Below, in pieces: positions 11,787 to 14,371 of a stretch of DNA of 14,371 bases; position 1 is the first letter of the stretch; the number at the start of each line of letters is the position of its first letter. The stretch is from UBA4717 sp002404395 (GTDB taxonomy: Bacteria > Bacillota > Clostridia > Oscillospirales > CAG-272). The notes below the pieces were generated by a model, which saw only the letters and a program-made list of their open reading frames with translations, had not been told where the DNA came from and ran no database searches. The stretch covers positions 1 to 14,371 of the forward strand of contig CALFNW010000021.1 of assembly GCA_937902275.1 (NCBI GenBank), given 5' to 3'. A program made the position numbers and the translations under genes.

Positions 11787-11815
11787 TTGACTTTCAAGTC
11801 AAATTTAGCTATACT
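11787..11815 (+). promoter_or_regulatory. Promoter of the rhamnosidase gene with palindrome over the -35
   Basis: TTGACT (11787-11792) and TATACT (11810-11815) are 17 nt apart. The -35 is the left arm of a palindrome, TTGACTT-TC-AAGTCAA (11787-11802). A palindrome across the -35 and spacer is a natural repressor site, for instance for a sugar-responsive regulator not encoded in this window. The 77-nt gap from the opposing promoter could also hold a shared activator site. Confidence 0.75.
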
Positions 11816-11856
11816 CAATATACTGAAAAATAAAATGAGAAAGCGACGGAACTGCC

Positions 11857-14256
11857 ATGCTTGATTTTTCCGATAAATTCGTCTGCGCCACACCCGAACG
11901 CGCAGGCTTTGATTTTTTCGTCCCCTCCCCCGTTTTCCGCAAAAGCTTTACCCTCGACAAGCTGCCCGAAAATGCCGAGCTGTTGATCTGCGGCCTCGGG
12001 TTCTACGACCTCTTCGTCAACGGCAAAAAGCTTACGAAAGGCTTGATCGCACCTTACATATCAAACCCCGACGATATCGTTTACTACGACCGCTATGATC
12101 TCAAAAACGCGCTTGCCGTCGGCGAAAACGTCATCGGCGTCATCTGCGGCAACGGCTTCAATAACCCGCTGACCCGCACTTGGGAATTCAACCGCGCCCG
12201 CCACGCAAGCGCACCGAAGCTTGCCCTCTCCTTTAAGGCGGATGAGCTTGAATTTGACGCCGCTTCTTTTCTCTGCACCGAGTCGGAGGTCTTTTTCGAT
12301 AATATGCGCACCGGCGCGTTCGTTGACGCACGCCGCGTGCAAAGCGGCAGATTCCTGCCCGGATTTGACGATTCCGATTGGCGCGCTCCCCTGCTTGCCG
12401 AGCCGCCGCGCGGATACGCAAAGCTTTGCGAGTGCGAGCCGGTCCGGGTCGTCGAAGAACTCGCGCCGATAAGCGTCCGCCCGGGCGAGCTCAAGCTTGC
12501 CGAGCGCGAAATGCTCGAAGACGAGGCGCTGTACCCTCACGGCGGCGCGCCCGGGTCGCGGCTGCCTGCCGAGCTTCGTGCATTTGAAGGCAGAGTCGGC
12601 GCAGACTGCCCGAAGGACGAGTGCCGCGGCGGCTATATCTACGACTTCGGCGTAAATAATACCGGTACTTTTCGACTCAAGCTTCGCGGCAGAGCGGGTC
12701 AGGTCATACGCATCACCGCCGCCGAGGTGCTTGACGAGTCGGGCAGAGCCGACCCCGCCTCGATAAATATTTTCTGCCCGCCCGGGTTCGCACAGCGCAG
12801 TATCTACATCTGCCGCGGAGAGGGCGAGGAGTGCTTTGAAATGCCGTTCGCGTATTGGGGCTTCCGCTACCTCTACGTTCACGGACTCGACGCCGATCAG
12901 GCGACCGCAGACGCGCTCACATTCCTTGTCGCGCACTCGGACGTTGAGGTGCGCGCGCACTTCGGCTGCTCGGACGCCGACGCAAACGCACTTTACGAGA
13001 TCGCCGAGCGCAGCGACCTTTCAAACTTCAACTACTTCCCCACCGACTGCCCCCACCGCGAGAAAAACGGTTGGACGGGAGACGCCTCAATGTCAAGCGA
13101 GCATATGCTCCTGACCCTCGGGGTCGAAAATTCGCTTCGCGAATGGCTTCATAATATCCGCGCCGCACAGGCGGAAAACGGCTGTCTGCCCGGGATCGTG
13201 CCGACCGCCGGCTGGGGCTTCAAATGGGGCAACGGCCCCGCGTGGGACAGCGTCCTCTTTAATCTGCCGTGGTTCTGCTATGTACTGCGCGGCAATACCG
13301 AGCCTATCCGTGAAAACTCGCACGCAATGATGAGCTACCTTGACTATATCGCGCGCCGCCGCGACAAGCGCGGGCTCGTGCATATCGGACTCGGCGATTG
13401 GGTGCCGACGCTCATAAGCGACGACGCGCACGCCACACGCTACCGCACCCCGCTTGAGTTAACAGACTCGATCATGGTTTTCGATATGGCGCGCAAAGCC
13501 GCGCATATGTTTGAAGTGATCGGCGATTCCCTCTCCGCCGCGTTTGCAAGCGCGCTTGCCAAGGAGATCCGCACCGCGATCCGCGAAAACCTGATCGACT
13601 TTGATACCATGACCGCCGCAGGCGCGACCATGACGGGTCAGGCGGCAGTGATCTATTTCGGAATCCTTGAGCCGGGCGAGTGCGGGCGCGCCGCGCATCG
13701 GCTCGCGCGCATGGTCCGCGCCGCCGACGGCTTCGACTGCGGCATGATCGGTCTGCGCTCGATCTTCCATATCTTAGCCGACTATGACGAGGCGGAGCTT
13801 GCCTACGAGCTTATCACGCGCCGCCGCTTCCCCTCCTACGGAAGCGTGCTCGATCACGGCGAGACCACAATGACCGAACAGCTCATCAGCGGCAGAAACC
13901 CCGGCTCGCACAATCACCACTTCCTCTGCGACTATAAGCAGTGGTATATCAAATACGTCGGCGGGATCCGCGTAAATCCGTCGCGCCGCGACCCCGACTC
14001 GGTCGCGATCAGCCCCTGCTTCATCAAGCGGCTCGATTACGCCGCCGCGGACGTGAAACTGCCCGCAGGCAAAGTCGAGACCGCGTGGAAGAAGCTCGGC
14101 GAGCACGAGTATGAGCTGCGCGTAAAATTTGATGCGGGAATAAAGCTGCAGCTTTCGCTTTTGCCCGACTATGTCATTGCTGATGGGGTGGAGATATATG
14201 ACGGCAAGCCGCTCACGCCCGGCGAATACACGCTGAAGATAAAGACGGCGAAATAA
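11857..14256 (+). CDS. Alpha-L-rhamnosidase, glycoside hydrolase family 78
   Basis: This enzyme releases terminal alpha-L-rhamnose from plant glycosides or pectin fragments by an inverting mechanism. The 799-residue protein begins with beta-sandwich domains (about 1-180, with LFVNGKKLTKGLIAPYISNP) and a further beta-rich region. An (alpha/alpha)6 barrel follows from about 370, then a C-terminal beta domain. The diagnostic motif DCPHREKNGWTGD supplies Asp397, Glu402 and Asp409, with the same spacing as D567, E572 and D579 of Bacillus RhaB. The general base candidate is Glu674 in GETTMTE. Most members have Trp before this Glu, while here it is Thr. The later HNHHF segment matches the usual S-x-N-H motif region. 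There is no signal peptide, so it probably works on imported oligosaccharides. ATG 11857 follows a weak GGA site. It is divergent from the glycosidase-like gene and ends before two terminators. Confidence 0.94.
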   Translation: MLDFSDKFVCATPERAGFDFFVPSPVFRKSFTLDKLPENAELLICGLGFYDLFVNGKKLTKGLIAPYISNPDDIVYYDRYDLKNALAVGENVIGVICGNGFNNPLTRTWEFNRARHASAPKLALSFKADELEFDAASFLCTESEVFFDNMRTGAFVDARRVQSGRFLPGFDDSDWRAPLLAEPPRGYAKLCECEPVRVVEELAPISVRPGELKLAEREMLEDEALYPHGGAPGSRLPAELRAFEGRVGADCPKDECRGGYIYDFGVNNTGTFRLKLRGRAGQVIRITAAEVLDESGRADPASINIFCPPGFAQRSIYICRGEGEECFEMPFAYWGFRYLYVHGLDADQATADALTFLVAHSDVEVRAHFGCSDADANALYEIAERSDLSNFNYFPTDCPHREKNGWTGDASMSSEHMLLTLGVENSLREWLHNIRAAQAENGCLPGIVPTAGWGFKWGNGPAWDSVLFNLPWFCYVLRGNTEPIRENSHAMMSYLDYIARRRDKRGLVHIGLGDWVPTLISDDAHATRYRTPLELTDSIMVFDMARKAAHMFEVIGDSLSAAFASALAKEIRTAIRENLIDFDTMTAAGATMTGQAAVIYFGILEPGECGRAAHRLARMVRAADGFDCGMIGLRSIFHILADYDEAELAYELITRRRFPSYGSVLDHGETTMTEQLISGRNPGSHNHHFLCDYKQWYIKYVGGIRVNPSRRDPDSVAISPCFIKRLDYAAADVKLPAGKVETAWKKLGEHEYELRVKFDAGIKLQLSLLPDYVIADGVEIYDGKPLTPGEYTLKIKTAK

Positions 14257-14274
14257 CGCCGCGCGCCCGCGTCT

Positions 14275-14313
14275 TGCAATTGCCGGAGGTTCATTCCGAG
14301 GAATTGCATTTTT
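14275..14313 (+). terminator. First terminator after the rhamnosidase gene
   Basis: TGCAATT (14275-14281) pairs with AATTGCA (14302-14308), with inner GGA/TCC pairing, and is followed directly by TTTTT. It lies 19 nt past the stop codon. Confidence 0.65.
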
Positions 14314-14326
14314 CCGAAATAAAACG

Positions 14327-14371
14327 ATCCCCGGGAAGCGGAGTGCTCCGCTTCCCGGGGATAATTTTATC
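14327..14371 (+). terminator. Second, strong terminator after the rhamnosidase gene
   Basis: A perfect 17-bp inverted repeat (14327-14343 with 14346-14362; core CCCCGGGAAGCGGAG) around TG is followed by AATTTTATC at the window end. Because the repeat is symmetrical and preceded by A-rich AAATAAAACG, it may also stop a convergent transcript from beyond the window. Confidence 0.85.

Noticed and set aside
11835..11864. Nine-codon upstream reading frame (MRKRRNCHA) overlapping the rhamnosidase start
   Set aside because: It has no ribosome binding site and no regulatory codon run, so an attenuating leader peptide is not supported.
12061..12960. 299-codon minus-strand open frame opposite the rhamnosidase
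   Set aside because: It overlaps a complete GH78 gene and has no domain features. It is a codon-bias shadow.

Overview
The window looks like chromosomal DNA from an endospore-forming, moderately GC-rich member of the Firmicutes, most likely an uncultured gut-type Clostridia (Oscillospiraceae-like). The evidence is a full-length SpoIVA gene, a tRNA-sensing T-box leader, vegetative promoters of the TTGACA-17-TATAAT type, consistent GGAGG-type ribosome binding sites, and carbohydrate genes typical of plant-glycan users. The taxonomic placement is inference.

Layout. (1) 263-3678, minus strand: a T-box-controlled ABC importer operon in the order promoter, T-box leader, substrate-binding lipoprotein, permease, ATPase, terminator. 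It belongs to the TrpXYZ-like ABC_sub_bind class. The T-box features point to tRNA-Tyr rather than tRNA-Trp. (2) 3717-6732, plus strand, divergent from the importer: a zinc/cadmium-type efflux cluster. It holds an ArsR/SmtB sensor with a complete alpha-5 metal site, a free-standing HMA metal-binding protein, and a P1B-2 ATPase that lacks its own HMA domain. The last two genes are separated by a repeat-rich gap, and the ATPase ends in a 42-bp tandem repeat. (3) 6762-8328, minus: spoIVA under a predicted sigma-E promoter. (4) 8551-14256: three glycan-related genes, namely an SGNH hydrolase and a beta-propeller glycosidase-like protein (both minus) and a divergent GH78 alpha-L-rhamnosidase (plus). 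None has a visible signal peptide, so they probably act inside the cell on imported, possibly acylated, rhamnose-containing oligosaccharides.

The strongest unusual observation is the substrate-binding protein. The segment that normally forms its C-terminus (third lobe crossover, GVATYGVDYYNLG, final LSIN...IPES-like tail) sits directly after the lipobox, ahead of the normal N-terminal FTVGILQLVQH segment. The protein ends exactly where the moved segment should begin. This is a circular permutation of a type I binding protein with an open frame throughout and its signal peptide kept at the front.

A second pattern is a recurring leader hairpin: a 6-bp stem with a 3-nt loop, preceded by GAG, 10-14 nt upstream of four different start codons, with compensatory base changes. 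In two of these leaders it is part of a larger two-hairpin element.
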